From NCBI RefSeq assembly GCF_000233715.2, contig NC_021184.1, forward strand, positions 4,584,001 to 4,648,000: a DNA stretch of 64,000 bases, written 5' to 3'. The position numbers were made by a program, and so were the translations under genes. The notes beneath the pieces are model-generated. The model made no database searches and was not told where the DNA came from. It worked only from the letters and a program-made list of their open reading frames with translations. The stretch comes from Desulfoscipio gibsoniae DSM 7213. Lineage in GTDB: Bacteria; Bacillota; Desulfotomaculia; Desulfotomaculales; Desulfallaceae. How positions within the stretch are numbered: the stretch's first letter is position 1; every line of letters starts with the position of its first letter. This document shows positions 23,722 to 32,476 of this stretch, one piece after another.

Positions 23722-26022
23722 TTAATCTTTCTGGTAAAAATCACATTCGAAGCCCTCCGCCCGAAGTAACAGCCCCTTGGCCCAAGGCGGAATTTGGCTC
23801 ATTTGTTCGCACACCGTCCGAACTGACATTTGCTGTTCAGCTTCGATGACGATTTCGTCATGGATGTGCATCACGATAGGCAAATGCCGCAGGTTCTGCA
23901 TGGCATAACACAGAAGGTCACGGCTGATTGCCTGAATAATGTTTTCAACAATTTTCGCACCGTATGTTTCCAGCCGCTCCCACTTCTTAGCCGCACCAAT
24001 ACCTTCATAAGTCACACTGTCGGAGCCAAAGTGGTTAGTACCAATGCGAGGTTTCACATAGGCCAGCCGTCTGCCAGAAGGCAAGGTGATAAACAGCATT
24101 CCGCTTTGATAAGCAAAACGGATACCGTGAGTTTCTGTGGTGGTGCGTTCCCGAACTGCGGTTAATGCCGCCCGGTCAACGTCCCACCAAAAGCGGACAA
24201 TGTTGGGGTTGGCTGCTCTCCAGGCATCAACCAGTGGTTTTAGTTCTTCCTCTGTAAGTCCCATTTCCAAAGCACCCATGGCCTTTATTGCACCCACCGA
24301 GCCGCCGTAGCCGCAGTTATGAACCAAACACAGCCGCCGTCCGTTCCATACTGCAAACCGGTGCCGCCTGCCGCAGTTCACCAGGTCATATACCCGTTTT
24401 ACCCCGGCGGGGGTAGGGGATAATGCCTGGACAGCACTATTTGGACGATAAACCCCGGCCCAATGAAGGCCGCCACTTTTACCGCTTTCCACCCAGCCCT
24501 GATTAGTTAAAACCAGGTGGTCTGGGGTGCATATCACACCATCAACGTTTACGGTCTCCCGCTGGCCTTTGTGAACTAAACCTCCATGGGTTACCCACCC
24601 TTGGCCATCCCAAACTTTATGTTCTGTGGTAACTTCCTCTATGGGTACAAGTCCTGTATCCGTCAACACCAGTTGCCCTTTCGCTATACAGGCCAAATCC
24701 GCAATTTTACCTTTTTGCCTGAGTGGGTCTTTTTTATCTGTAATAGGCACACCAAACATCTGACTAGCGGTAGCGATGTATAAATCCTTTTTAGCAGCGT
24801 AGGCATCTAGCACCCACCGCTCCCCGGCAAGCCAGGCCAACACTACCCGCTCGATTGATGAGAAATCCGCCACGATGAATTTATAACCGAGTTTGGGAAT
24901 GAAGGCGGTTCTAATTAATTCCGACAGCACTTCCGGCACCGAATCATAGAGCATCTCCAAAGCGGTAAAATTACCGGAGCGCACAAGGCTCCTGGCTTGT
25001 GCCAAACCAGGCATGTCGTTCCTCGGTAAATTTTGTGGCTGTAAAAGCCTGCCTGACCATCGCCCGGTTCGATTGGCACCATAGAATTGAAATATTCCAC
25101 GAGTGCGATTATCTAGACAGGCCACGTTTTCCATGGCCTGATACTTTTTCACTGATGATTTAGCCAGCTGCTGGCGAAGTTGCAGCACTTCATCCAGGGG
25201 TTTAGGTGCTGTTTCCAATAGCTCCGCCACAGCTTTTTTGCCCAGGGTATCTGTCTCAAGCCCATGGTCAGCTAACCATTCTTTTAGCTGTTGTACGGAA
25301 TTGGGATTATCAAGGTCTGTCAGCTCGCCCATTCTCCCTAATAGTTCAGAGCGGGTACGCTCATCGGCTTTAATGGCTTGCTGGACAAGGGTCATATCCA
25401 AAGCCACACCCCGGTCGTTTATCTCCTGATCCAGGTGGAATTCGTCCCAAATGTTCTCCGGCACGGGAAACTTGGCTAACCTTTCCTGAATGGCTATTTC
25501 CACCTCCACATCCCGGCGGTTATAGGCTTTGAACTGTTCCCACTTAGCCGGGTCATGGATGGGCAGATTCCTTGTCCGCTTACCGTTAGCAATAGTTGGT
25601 TTACACGGGGTGCAGAAGTAGCGGATTAAATCTTTCCCTTCCGTTAATTTTTGTTTTTCCAATCCCAGCACCGCACCCACTCCTTCTAAAGAAAGGGGCA
25701 GTCCCATATAGGCCGACCAAACCATGGTGCAGCGCCAGGGCCTTGGATCGAGATATTGAAGTCCCAACCAGCGGGATAAACAGATGCGTTCAAACTGACT
25801 GTTAAAGGCCCACTTGGTAACACCAGGGTCAGTTAATGCATGTATTATTTCATCCGGCAACTTCTCACCGGCGGTAAAATCCACTACCTGAACCTCACCG
25901 CCATCCACGCTGTAGCCAAACAGGAGTATTTCAAAATCGTGTGATTCGGCGTATTTATAAACACCGGTCTTTTTAAGGTCTGCACTGGAAAATGTCTCAA
26001 TATCGATTCCGAGCGTTTTCAT
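23722..26022 (-). CDS. Family A DNA polymerase of phage, interrupted by a mini-intein
   Basis: 766 residues from ATG 26022 (AAAGGAGAATCC leader); an apparent upstream extension to 26364 is the neighbouring gene read in another frame. Exonuclease motif I DIET at 7-10; polymerase motif A FIVADFSSIE with Asp386; motif C IHDE near the C-terminus. Motif B (O helix) is R435-Q-K-G-K439...GYGG and is split after Ala444 by a 125-residue intein (445-569). Lys439 and the Tyr two residues after Cys570 align with Lys758 and Tyr766 of E. coli Pol I, so only the spliced 641-residue product can be active. Confidence 0.93.
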   Translation of the reverse strand: MKTLGIDIETFSSADLKKTGVYKYAESHDFEILLFGYSVDGGEVQVVDFTAGEKLPDEIIHALTDPGVTKWAFNSQFERICLSRWLGLQYLDPRPWRCTMVWSAYMGLPLSLEGVGAVLGLEKQKLTEGKDLIRYFCTPCKPTIANGKRTRNLPIHDPAKWEQFKAYNRRDVEVEIAIQERLAKFPVPENIWDEFHLDQEINDRGVALDMTLVQQAIKADERTRSELLGRMGELTDLDNPNSVQQLKEWLADHGLETDTLGKKAVAELLETAPKPLDEVLQLRQQLAKSSVKKYQAMENVACLDNRTRGIFQFYGANRTGRWSGRLLQPQNLPRNDMPGLAQARSLVRSGNFTALEMLYDSVPEVLSELIRTAFIPKLGYKFIVADFSSIERVVLAWLAGERWVLDAYAAKKDLYIATASQMFGVPITDKKDPLRQKGKIADLACIAKGQLVLTDTGLVPIEEVTTEHKVWDGQGWVTHGGLVHKGQRETVNVDGVICTPDHLVLTNQGWVESGKSGGLHWAGVYRPNSAVQALSPTPAGVKRVYDLVNCGRRHRFAVWNGRRLCLVHNCGYGGSVGAIKAMGALEMGLTEEELKPLVDAWRAANPNIVRFWWDVDRAALTAVRERTTTETHGIRFAYQSGMLFITLPSGRRLAYVKPRIGTNHFGSDSVTYEGIGAAKKWERLETYGAKIVENIIQAISRDLLCYAMQNLRHLPIVMHIHDEIVIEAEQQMSVRTVCEQMSQIPPWAKGLLLRAEGFECDFYQKD
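24316..24690 (-). other. Mini-intein in DNA polymerase motif B
   Basis: 125 residues. Starts with Cys1 (CIAKGQLVLTDTG, block A), block B GVICTPDHLVLTNQG with T-x-x-H, C-terminal blocks F/G VYDLVNCGRRHRFAV...LVHN, with terminal Asn and the downstream extein Cys (+1). Penultimate His present. All residues needed for canonical splicing are there. No homing endonuclease or DOD/HNH motif fits in this length, so it is a minimal, non-mobile or cross-mobilised intein. Extein junctions: KIADLA / CGYGG. Confidence 0.93.
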
Positions 26023-26080
26023 TGGATTCTCCTTTACAGGTGTGGGGCAGCGAGGCAAAACCCCGCCACCCCTGCAGTCA

Positions 26081-26638
26081 CTAGGAAAGGAAATCATCAT
26101 CGTCAGCAGTGGCGAAGTCGTCCTCTGCCCTGGACTTGCCGCCGAGCGGTTCGCCGTCACGGATTTTCTGCAGATTATTGAGCCCACATGCGATCCCGCG
26201 ATTTCCCGAACTATTGTAGGCATAAAAATTGATACTGGCCCGGCCATAAACACCGCTGTAAACCTCGGAGCGCTCCAGGATGGGCTGACGGTCGGCATCC
26301 ACAATGCCCGGTGCAGTGGTGGAATTGGCATTGACGAAATAGGCATTGGCGTATGCCGGATCATCGGGTCTTTCGGTATCGCCGTCCCTAAGCGGTGTCT
26401 TAATAGCGGAAAGAGGTGGTACCGTTTTACCGTTACCCTTCAGCTTTGCTTCCCCCTCACGGTAGGCAGCTTCGATGGCAGCTTTAATCTTGGCCACCGT
26501 TTTGGTGTCGCTCTTTGGGACAATCAAAGATACCGAGAACTTTGGGGTGCCGCCGTTAATTGACTTGGCCTCCCACACATTTGCGTAGGACCAACGAGTA
26601 TTAGGTCCGGTAATAACTTTCATAGGGTTTTTAAACAT
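26081..26638 (-). CDS. DUF2815 ssDNA-binding-like phage protein
   Basis: 185 residues from ATG 26638 (AAGGAGGAAAATCAT leader; the frame is open upstream). RWSYANVWEAKSINGGTPKFSVSLIVPKSD and a late RASINFYAYNSSGNRGIACGLNNLQKI are the DUF2815 pattern, with an acidic Asp-rich C-terminal tail as in ssDNA-binding proteins. Works with the polymerase and DUF2800 nuclease beside it. Confidence 0.9.
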   Translation of the reverse strand: MFKNPMKVITGPNTRWSYANVWEAKSINGGTPKFSVSLIVPKSDTKTVAKIKAAIEAAYREGEAKLKGNGKTVPPLSAIKTPLRDGDTERPDDPAYANAYFVNANSTTAPGIVDADRQPILERSEVYSGVYGRASINFYAYNSSGNRGIACGLNNLQKIRDGEPLGGKSRAEDDFATADDDDFLS

Positions 26639-26651
26639 ATGATTTTCCTCC

Positions 26652-27773
26652 TTAATTTTCACTAAAGTCCTGTTGTGCTGTATTGATAGCCGGGCGTTTA
26701 TCATCCACCGGCACTAAAGTCGGTTTTCCAGGTGGTTTTTCAACCAATCCACCTAGCAGTTCAGTAAATCTGGCTTTGCCGAGGGTTTTTTCCATGACAG
26801 TGATGCCCTTCAATTTTTGTTCATATGGGTCATAACCCGCTGCCTGTACCGCCTGGGCTACCGCATCTTCACTAATGTACTTGCGAACACTTCTACCTGC
26901 GACCAGTTTCCAGCCGTTCCACTCCTTACCGCCCAGGGCCGCTTGCAAAGCGTAAGTCTTGATGTCACCCGCCCAGGATATGAGTTCATCGATTCTGCCC
27001 AGGATGGCTTCCACTTCATCGTCTTCCAATAGTGGTGGCAGCTTGAAGTCAAAACGAGCAAATTCCATGTTGTGTTCAGCCCTGGCCCGGCACTCGTGCT
27101 TGGCCTTACAGAACTGACACCACTCGCCACACAGGAACTCCCCGCCACCGGCGTAGGCCAGTTCAGCGATTGGCTTTAGCTCTTCCTCTGCCCAGCGGTA
27201 GAGGTCTTCCTTGGTCATGATGTAGGTGCTGATGTTGTCCCTGCGGGGCTGGTAGATGGTCATGGATACCGTTTCGATATCAAACAGACAATCAAATATC
27301 TCCAGTGCCCCCAGCCCGTACAGCATCATTTGCGGGTTTCTTTCGGCTTCCACCAGCACCCCTTGACCATGCTTGTAATCAATGATGTGGAGCACCTTAT
27401 CGGCGATAACCAGGGCATCCCCGGTGCCAAAGCCGCCCTCTGCATATCTGGAGTAGTCCAGCCGCTGTTCAATGAGGACAACTGGATCGGTGCAGGTATA
27501 CTTGGCCGCTTCCACCAACTCCATGATGTAGGCTGCGTAACCATCCGCACATTCCTCCATCTCTTGGCTGTAGTAACTTAAGTCAGCAGTTGGGTCTTTT
27601 GCCTCCATGCCCAAGGCCTTTTTCAACTTGTATTCACACAGGATATGAGCGGCTGTACCCTCGGCGGCGTAATCGCTGCCCCTGTCCTCGTAGTTCTGGC
27701 ACAGCCGGGCTGACGGCGGACATTTTAACCACCTGGGGGAAGCTGAAGCCGAAAGCAGTGCGTGTTTACCCAT
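26652..27773 (-). CDS. DUF2800 PD-(D/E)XK nuclease (Cas4/RecB-like)
   Basis: 373 residues. Begins HALLSASASPRWLKCPPSARL; nuclease core GTGDALVIADKVLHIIDYKHGQG (Asp...Asp-x-Lys); C-terminal Cys cluster CGEWCQFCKAKHEC suggests a Fe-S cluster together with an upstream Cys, as in AddB/Cas4 nucleases. Phage recombination exonuclease. Overlaps the upstream gene by 8 bp. Confidence 0.92.
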   Translation of the reverse strand: MGKHALLSASASPRWLKCPPSARLCQNYEDRGSDYAAEGTAAHILCEYKLKKALGMEAKDPTADLSYYSQEMEECADGYAAYIMELVEAAKYTCTDPVVLIEQRLDYSRYAEGGFGTGDALVIADKVLHIIDYKHGQGVLVEAERNPQMMLYGLGALEIFDCLFDIETVSMTIYQPRRDNISTYIMTKEDLYRWAEEELKPIAELAYAGGGEFLCGEWCQFCKAKHECRARAEHNMEFARFDFKLPPLLEDDEVEAILGRIDELISWAGDIKTYALQAALGGKEWNGWKLVAGRSVRKYISEDAVAQAVQAAGYDPYEQKLKGITVMEKTLGKARFTELLGGLVEKPPGKPTLVPVDDKRPAINTAQQDFSEN

Positions 27774-28068
27774 CGCCCAGCACCTCAGCTTCCGCTAAGA
27801 GGGTCTTATAATTTGCCGGGTCAACCTCCGAAAGCCTGGCTGCCCCGTGCTTTTCAATGAGCATTTTAACTTCTCTTGTAAAACCGCTTCTGGATTTCTC
27901 CGCCAGAACTGCCCGGACAGTTTCCAGGGTGATAGGTTTTTCCTCCGGTGCTGATTCTGGTTGGGGTGCTACTTCGCCGCCAAATAAGTCATTAAGTGAA
28001 TCTGCTACACTAATTAGCGATTGGGCTGCATTCCTTAGCTCCGTTACTGCTTGCGAAAAATCACTCAT
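27766..28068 (-). CDS. Small phage early protein (Rrp5-like misannotated family)
   Basis: 100 residues from ATG 28068, which overlaps the upstream stop (ATGAGTGA). N-terminal amphipathic helix, Pro/Glu linker, then ITLETVRAVLAEKSRSGFTREVKMLIEKHGAARLSEVDP, a SAP/HTH-like C-terminal helix pair common in phage early operons upstream of DUF2800. Function not known. Confidence 0.75.
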   Translation of the reverse strand: MSDFSQAVTELRNAAQSLISVADSLNDLFGGEVAPQPESAPEEKPITLETVRAVLAEKSRSGFTREVKMLIEKHGAARLSEVDPANYKTLLAEAEVLGDG

Positions 28069-28222
28069 CCTGTTCACCCACATCCCTTCCTTCCTCTTTA
28101 ATGGCGTCCTGGTGCTGAAGCGTTAACAGCTTCCTTGCTAAACGCCGGGATACGATACTGATGGCGCTTAGGATGCCAGCCAGTTCTTCATCTAGCTCCG
28201 GGTCCCTAAGATTCGTTTGCAT
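28061..28222 (-). CDS. Very small phage early protein
   Basis: 53 residues starting MQTNLRDPELDEELAGILSA and ending GEQDE. A GGAGGTGGCAAT site precedes the ATG at 28222, and the stop overlaps the next start by ATGAGTGA, so translation is coupled. Helical, charged, no known domain. Confidence 0.7.
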   Translation of the reverse strand: MQTNLRDPELDEELAGILSAISIVSRRLARKLLTLQHQDAIKEEGRDVGEQDE

Positions 28223-28263
28223 ATTGCCACCTCCATTTCTAAGGGCCTTTTTATCCCCTCACC

Positions 28264-28346
28264 ATACACAGGACATTTTTGATGGTTTTGAGTACTAAAA
28301 ACTGCCCTTCAATATCCACAGGACATTTGGGGGCAGTTTGAGTACC
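28264..28346 (-). repeat. Two tandem copies of the GTACTCAAA...ATGTCCTGTG repeat, one forming a terminator
   Basis: Copies at 28264-28295 and 28314-28346 relate to 23536-23568. In the second copy CTGCCCCC pairs with GGGCAG across the ATGTCCTGTGGAT segment (28303-28341) and is followed by TTTTT on the minus strand, so it can end transcription of the gene at 28350-28847. The block precedes the operon starting at 28222. Confidence 0.6.
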
Positions 28347-28349
28347 TTT

Positions 28350-28847
28350 TTATCTATAATTTTTTAGGCGCTGGTGAAGCTGACCGAAAATCTTGGCCTT
28401 GCGCTTGTTTACCGTCCTTTGGGAAAGTCCAACCTTATCGGCAATCTGCCGCTCCGACATTCCGTCACCATACAATTCAGCAATTCTTTTATTTTGCGGA
28501 TCTAGTTCATCAAGGGCTGCCGCTAGTTCCTCAAATAAAAGCTTTTCCGCTACCAATTCGGCAACATCAAAGGAACCGGGTATCTCGTAACCATCCTCTG
28601 AGAATTTTTCTAGTGACAAAACGCTACCGATGCGCTGTTTATCACACTGACTGCAATCCTCCATACAACGCTTTGTTTTACCCTTGCCATCACTAATCAA
28701 GCATCTTTTTTCCCGTTCCTGACGTTTCAGCTCTGCCCACACTGGTCGCCTATCGGTCCTATAAACACCCTCCGTCACCGTAATTTTCTTGCCATCAATT
28801 GTCAGGTAATACTCCTTGTTTGACTTCTGGTTGTCACCTTTTGGCAT
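28350..28847 (-). CDS. Phage sigma-70-like HTH regulator
   Basis: 165 residues from ATG 28847 after GAAAGGGG. Middle part has four Cys (RCMEDCSQCD), then a region-4-like HTH: LDELDPQNKRIAELYGDGMSERQIADKVGLSQRTVNKRKAKI. Probably controls phage early or middle transcription. First gene after the lysogeny module. Confidence 0.82.
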   Translation of the reverse strand: MPKGDNQKSNKEYYLTIDGKKITVTEGVYRTDRRPVWAELKRQEREKRCLISDGKGKTKRCMEDCSQCDKQRIGSVLSLEKFSEDGYEIPGSFDVAELVAEKLLFEELAAALDELDPQNKRIAELYGDGMSERQIADKVGLSQRTVNKRKAKIFGQLHQRLKNYR

Positions 28848-29051
28848 AAAAAAGCCCCTTTCCCGGTGAGAAAAGGGCATAGGAATTAGCCAAAAAACTC
28901 ACCGTTTTTTTAAACGGGAGCCGTTTGGCTGCACCAAATTTATTGTGGAATTGCTTCCTTCACCTCTACTATCGTCCATAAACAGGGTGCTGTGGCGGAC
29001 ACTTCATGCCCGCTTTTTTAGGGGCAAAACAGGTTTTTTGGGCAAAAAAAA

Positions 29052-29095
29052 AAGAGCCATACACAAATCCTTGTTTGGATTCATATATGGCTCTT
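29052..29095 (-). terminator. Rho-independent terminator after the ImmA-like gene
   Basis: AAGAGCCATA (29052-29061) / TATGGCTCTT (29086-29095) with inner AAATCC/GGATT pairing, followed on the minus strand by ten T. A second hairpin, GCGGACACGTGGTGTCCG, lies at about 29117-29135. I see no convincing gene in 28848-29152. Confidence 0.85.
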
Positions 29096-29152
29096 AGGAA
29101 TTTAGGAATAAAAAAACCGGACACCACGTGTCCGCTTTGCTAAAAAATATTT

Positions 29153-31015
29153 TTATAATGGCGCATCGTTTTCTTGTAAAAAGGCTCTGATATCATCCAT
29201 TTTCTTGGCGTATAGGTGGTTTAGCGCAAATTTATAATAAACATGGCTTTCGTTAGTGTAGTTTAATGAATATGGAGATCTTTCGATGATATGACTACTG
29301 ATTTCCGGCGGGAGATGCAAGCTGAGGCAAATTGAAACTAATGAATTAATAGAACCCTGCCCCTCACCATTGACGATCCGCCGGATGGTGCGTTCATCAA
29401 TTAGCGTCCTTTCCTCAAGTTCTTTATATGTCACGCCCCTCCATTTCTTTACCATTTTGAGGCAGGCGGTATAGCTATTTGGCAATTCACTATACATACG
29501 AGCATTTTCCGCTAACACATCGGCTAACAATGCTTTCCTTTTTTCCGGTTTAGCATGCTGGTAGCCTTTCCCGTAAACGATATCAAAACTTATGACAGCG
29601 GCTTCATCCCTATTTAGAAAACATTCCCGGTGGTATCTTTCCCGAACACCAGCTCTAACTGATAGGTCAAATACTAAACAACATTCTTCCATATGTGTCC
29701 TGGCATAATCCGTTAGTTCGGTCTCCCCGAATAAATTCTGTGCTACATATTTGGGATGGTTTAATACAAAATGGGCATCTACATACAGGTAGCTGCCGTC
29801 TTTCACCAGGGGGATTAATTCCGGATTGGTTATACTCTGAATTGCCGCATCTTCAGCACCGATGGAGAAGGTCTGATTCTTTAGAAGTGCACCCTTTTTA
29901 AAGCTGTGGGGTTTAACGTAGCGCCCGTCTATGTAGGTGAAAGTACCAATGGCTTCTTCATACCCGGCGTTAATCATGCGGATTTTGGCAGCCTGGCGAG
30001 AGACGCAGAAGAAGATGCCCAGTGCTTCGATGACCGGTTCCATCACATCTATTAGTTCAGTAGTTCCCAGTTCCCTTTGAAATTGCTTGATAAGTTCAAA
30101 GGCCTTGGTTTTAAACGTTCCCAGGGGCATTTGAATTCTAGGGGCTAAGGAGTTAGCCTGCCACTCCATCCAGTCGGTGGCATCCTTTTCACCGTCCTTG
30201 ATGCCGCCAACTGTTTCACACCTAATTCTACTGGCGCTGGCGTTATATAGGCGTTCTAGTTCAAAGGCTTTCCTGTGCTTGTCCCAGTGGACACATTCAT
30301 GGACGATAGTATTATTGACGGCACCCAAATTGCGCATGAAATATGCCTTGGGGTCAACGAATATCGTCTTGGCCCTGACTGATGTTTTTATTAACTGGTC
30401 TACTTCCGAATCATAAAATTCCGCCTCAGCATCGTGAAAATATATCTGGCCGAAGATGGATAAATCCTCGGTGATGTCCCGTACTTCTACCCTGAGCCCC
30501 ATTCGCTCAGCCAATTTTGATGGGTCAAGCGGCATGGGGGTTTTTAAGGCCTCCGGATAATATTTGCTCAGGAAGTCAACAGCTACCTTGTCCAAGTCCT
30601 CTTTATAAATGTATGGAACCAAAGCATCGGAAAGGGGTTTGGGCATCTTTCCCTTTTGATATGGGATAATGCTTCTGATCTGAAAATCATCCAGGTTACA
30701 GGCTAGATCCCCGGTGCATCGGATGGAAAGCCATTGATTGCAGATATCGTAATCATCATAATGGTAGTCGCCCTCTGTAACTTCAATTTCAGCATCCACC
30801 ACGACATCAAATTCTATTTTCAGATCCGGGAGGTCGTAAACCGTCACGAATTTAATTACCATATCCGACATGGCAACCCCGCCAACTTCATGAACATTAC
30901 GCAGATATAAATCTAAACTCTCCCAATTTTGCTCGACATATTCTTCTGCTGCAGGATAAAGGTCATCAAGAAACCGGCTTTTTACATAATCGGTAAAAGA
31001 GCGATCGCCCGCCAC
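29153..31015 (-). CDS. Large ImmA/IrrE-type metallopeptidase with C-terminal HTH
   Basis: 620 residues, much longer than classic ImmA (~130). The zinc motif HECVH is at 239-243 (NTIVHECVHWDKHRK), with IRMPLGTF-like substrate region after it. The C-terminal ~95 residues hold an XRE-like HTH (GVTYKELEERTLIDERTIRRIVNGEGQG). Such peptidases cut the phage repressor to induce excision. It is divergently transcribed from an XRE repressor at 31155, the expected partner. The N-terminal ~150 residues have no domain I recognise. Confidence 0.8.
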   Translation of the reverse strand: MAGDRSFTDYVKSRFLDDLYPAAEEYVEQNWESLDLYLRNVHEVGGVAMSDMVIKFVTVYDLPDLKIEFDVVVDAEIEVTEGDYHYDDYDICNQWLSIRCTGDLACNLDDFQIRSIIPYQKGKMPKPLSDALVPYIYKEDLDKVAVDFLSKYYPEALKTPMPLDPSKLAERMGLRVEVRDITEDLSIFGQIYFHDAEAEFYDSEVDQLIKTSVRAKTIFVDPKAYFMRNLGAVNNTIVHECVHWDKHRKAFELERLYNASASRIRCETVGGIKDGEKDATDWMEWQANSLAPRIQMPLGTFKTKAFELIKQFQRELGTTELIDVMEPVIEALGIFFCVSRQAAKIRMINAGYEEAIGTFTYIDGRYVKPHSFKKGALLKNQTFSIGAEDAAIQSITNPELIPLVKDGSYLYVDAHFVLNHPKYVAQNLFGETELTDYARTHMEECCLVFDLSVRAGVRERYHRECFLNRDEAAVISFDIVYGKGYQHAKPEKRKALLADVLAENARMYSELPNSYTACLKMVKKWRGVTYKELEERTLIDERTIRRIVNGEGQGSINSLVSICLSLHLPPEISSHIIERSPYSLNYTNESHVYYKFALNHLYAKKMDDIRAFLQENDAPL

Positions 31016-31154
31016 GTCATAGCCCCCCTTCCCCCATAGGTAAATTATAGCACATATTGTCGCATGCTCAACCTGATATTTGCATTTGTAAATTTTAATT
31101 GCGCTATAACTCTTTTTGTGTTAGTCTTTATAGGCAGCTAAGTGAGGTGGCAAC

Positions 31155-31358
31155 ATGAGGACAAGTTATAAGAAACTATGGAAGCTCTTGATAGATAGGG
31201 ATATGTTAAAGAAGGATTTGCGGGAGACTGCCGGAATCAGTACAGCATCCATGGCCAAGCTGGGCAAAGGTGAAAATGTGACCACTGACGTCTTGGTTAA
31301 AATATGTAAGGCTCTGGACTGTGATATTTCTGATATCGTGGAGATTGTGGAGGAATAA
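31155..31358 (+). CDS. XRE-family repressor (Cro/CI type, short)
   Basis: 67 residues, nearly all one HTH domain: YKKLWKLLIDRDMLKKDLRETAGISTASMAKLGKGENVTTDVLVKICKALDC. AGGTGGCAAC precedes the ATG. Divergent from the 620-residue ImmA-like gene with a 139-bp shared control region, so it is the likely lysogeny regulator. Followed by a strong terminator. Confidence 0.9.
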   Translation: MRTSYKKLWKLLIDRDMLKKDLRETAGISTASMAKLGKGENVTTDVLVKICKALDCDISDIVEIVEE

Positions 31359-31359
31359 G

Positions 31360-31399
31360 AAAACACCCCACAAATATTTCTACCTGTGCGGTGTTTTTT
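31360..31399 (+). terminator. Terminator after the XRE gene
   Basis: AAAACACC (31360-31367) pairs with GGTGTTTT (31390-31397), followed by T. The right part (CCTGTGCGGTGTTTTTT plus ~70 bp) recurs at 36424 and 41106 as an interspersed repeat. 31400-31607 holds no gene. Confidence 0.8.
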
Positions 31400-31607
31400 A
31401 ATGCCAATTATCACCGACAATTAACCAGCCAACCAGGTAACCAGATAACCCAATCAGGCCAAACTACTGGGCTGCCCAGCGTGATCGACCATCCGAACAA
31501 AAAGAGCTGGTTAATTTCCGAAATTGGAAACCACCCGCACGGCTCTGGTAGACCATTTAGGTAATAGGAAACGACACTATATTATATTTTAAAGGGTGAT
31601 AATTTTA

Positions 31608-32116
31608 ATGTTTGAAAGGATTGTAGAAATTGAAAATGCTAGAAAAGCGAATAAACTTATAAAATACTCTAGGGAAGGTTTAAAGAAAGGTTTTCCTCAA
31701 AAAAATAGTTGTGGATTATACTGGATTTATACTTCCTACAGTATAGCGGAACTTTGTAATGCTCAATCTTCTTCCAAAAAAGGTGCTGTTAATATAGCAG
31801 AGCTGTCAGAAAGTAGAAAAAAATTAAAACACATCATTAAACCCGAAACTGATAATAAATTTTGGATTGTATATAATGGAATTGGGGGAGGTGGCAAAGA
31901 AGATTCTAACTATGATTTAGGGGCTAGGATAATTCAAGAATTTCGAACCACGAAGGAACTGGGTCATTGAAAATCCTAGGATCATCACTAAACGACTTGG
32001 AAAAATGGAGATATTCATATGTTGTCCTGGATAAAGACGATTATGACACCAATAAGATAAACTACGAAACTAACTGGCGTTTGGAATACGGTTGGCCTAT
32101 TTTATCAAGGCGGTAA
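31608..32116 (+). pseudogene. GIY-YIG-like nuclease gene, frameshifted
   Basis: ATG at 31608 after AAAGGGTGATAATTTTA opens 120 codons (MFERIVEIENARKANKLIKY...) with a GLYWIYTSYSIAEL segment resembling the GIY-YIG motif and a GIGGGGKEDSNYDLGARIIQEF block. It stops at 31970. The next frame continues sensibly from 31970 to a TAA at 32114-32116 (SSLNDLEKWRYSYVVLDKDD...LEYGWPILSRR), typical of the missing C-terminus. A one-base shift near 31965 is the simplest reading. Assignment to GIY-YIG is moderate. Confidence 0.5.
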
Positions 32117-32476
32117 AAAGGGACCAGCCAGGGCCATTTTCCCCGCCAAACATAGACGTAAAGCCCGGCAATTAGGCCATCGTCTACCATGGCGCTTATT
32201 AATTTCCAGGACTCTATAAAATTGTTTCACCAGTTGATTGAATAAGGTAGAAAATATTTAACAAATCAGATAACGCCAATGAGGCCTACCTGCCCGGCTG
32301 GTTATATTATTTTCTCCTATAAAAACCCCCATCCTCTTGGTTACCACCAAGGTTTGCCGGGGATAAAACAAAACACCTCCCTAGTATTTTCTAGCTGTGA
32401 GGTATTTTTTAAATTTTAAACCAAGTTCGGTTGACAACTTACACCCTTGCGAAGTAAAGGGCTTTTCCCTGAAATA
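32117..32476. other. Intergenic stretch with terminator-like hairpin
   Basis: No gene seen. Short degenerate matches to interspersed sequences of 31.4 kb and 41.2 kb (ending GGCCTACCTGCCCGGCTGG). At about 32367-32411 ACACCTCCCTAG / CTAGCTGTGAGGT can fold, with T-runs on both sides, a likely bidirectional terminator. Confidence 0.5.

Noticed and set aside
26023-26364. N-terminal 114-residue extension of the DNA polymerase reading frame
   Set aside because: It is the DUF2815 gene read in another frame; a proper ribosome site precedes the ATG at 26022 and the protein then starts with the exonuclease motif.
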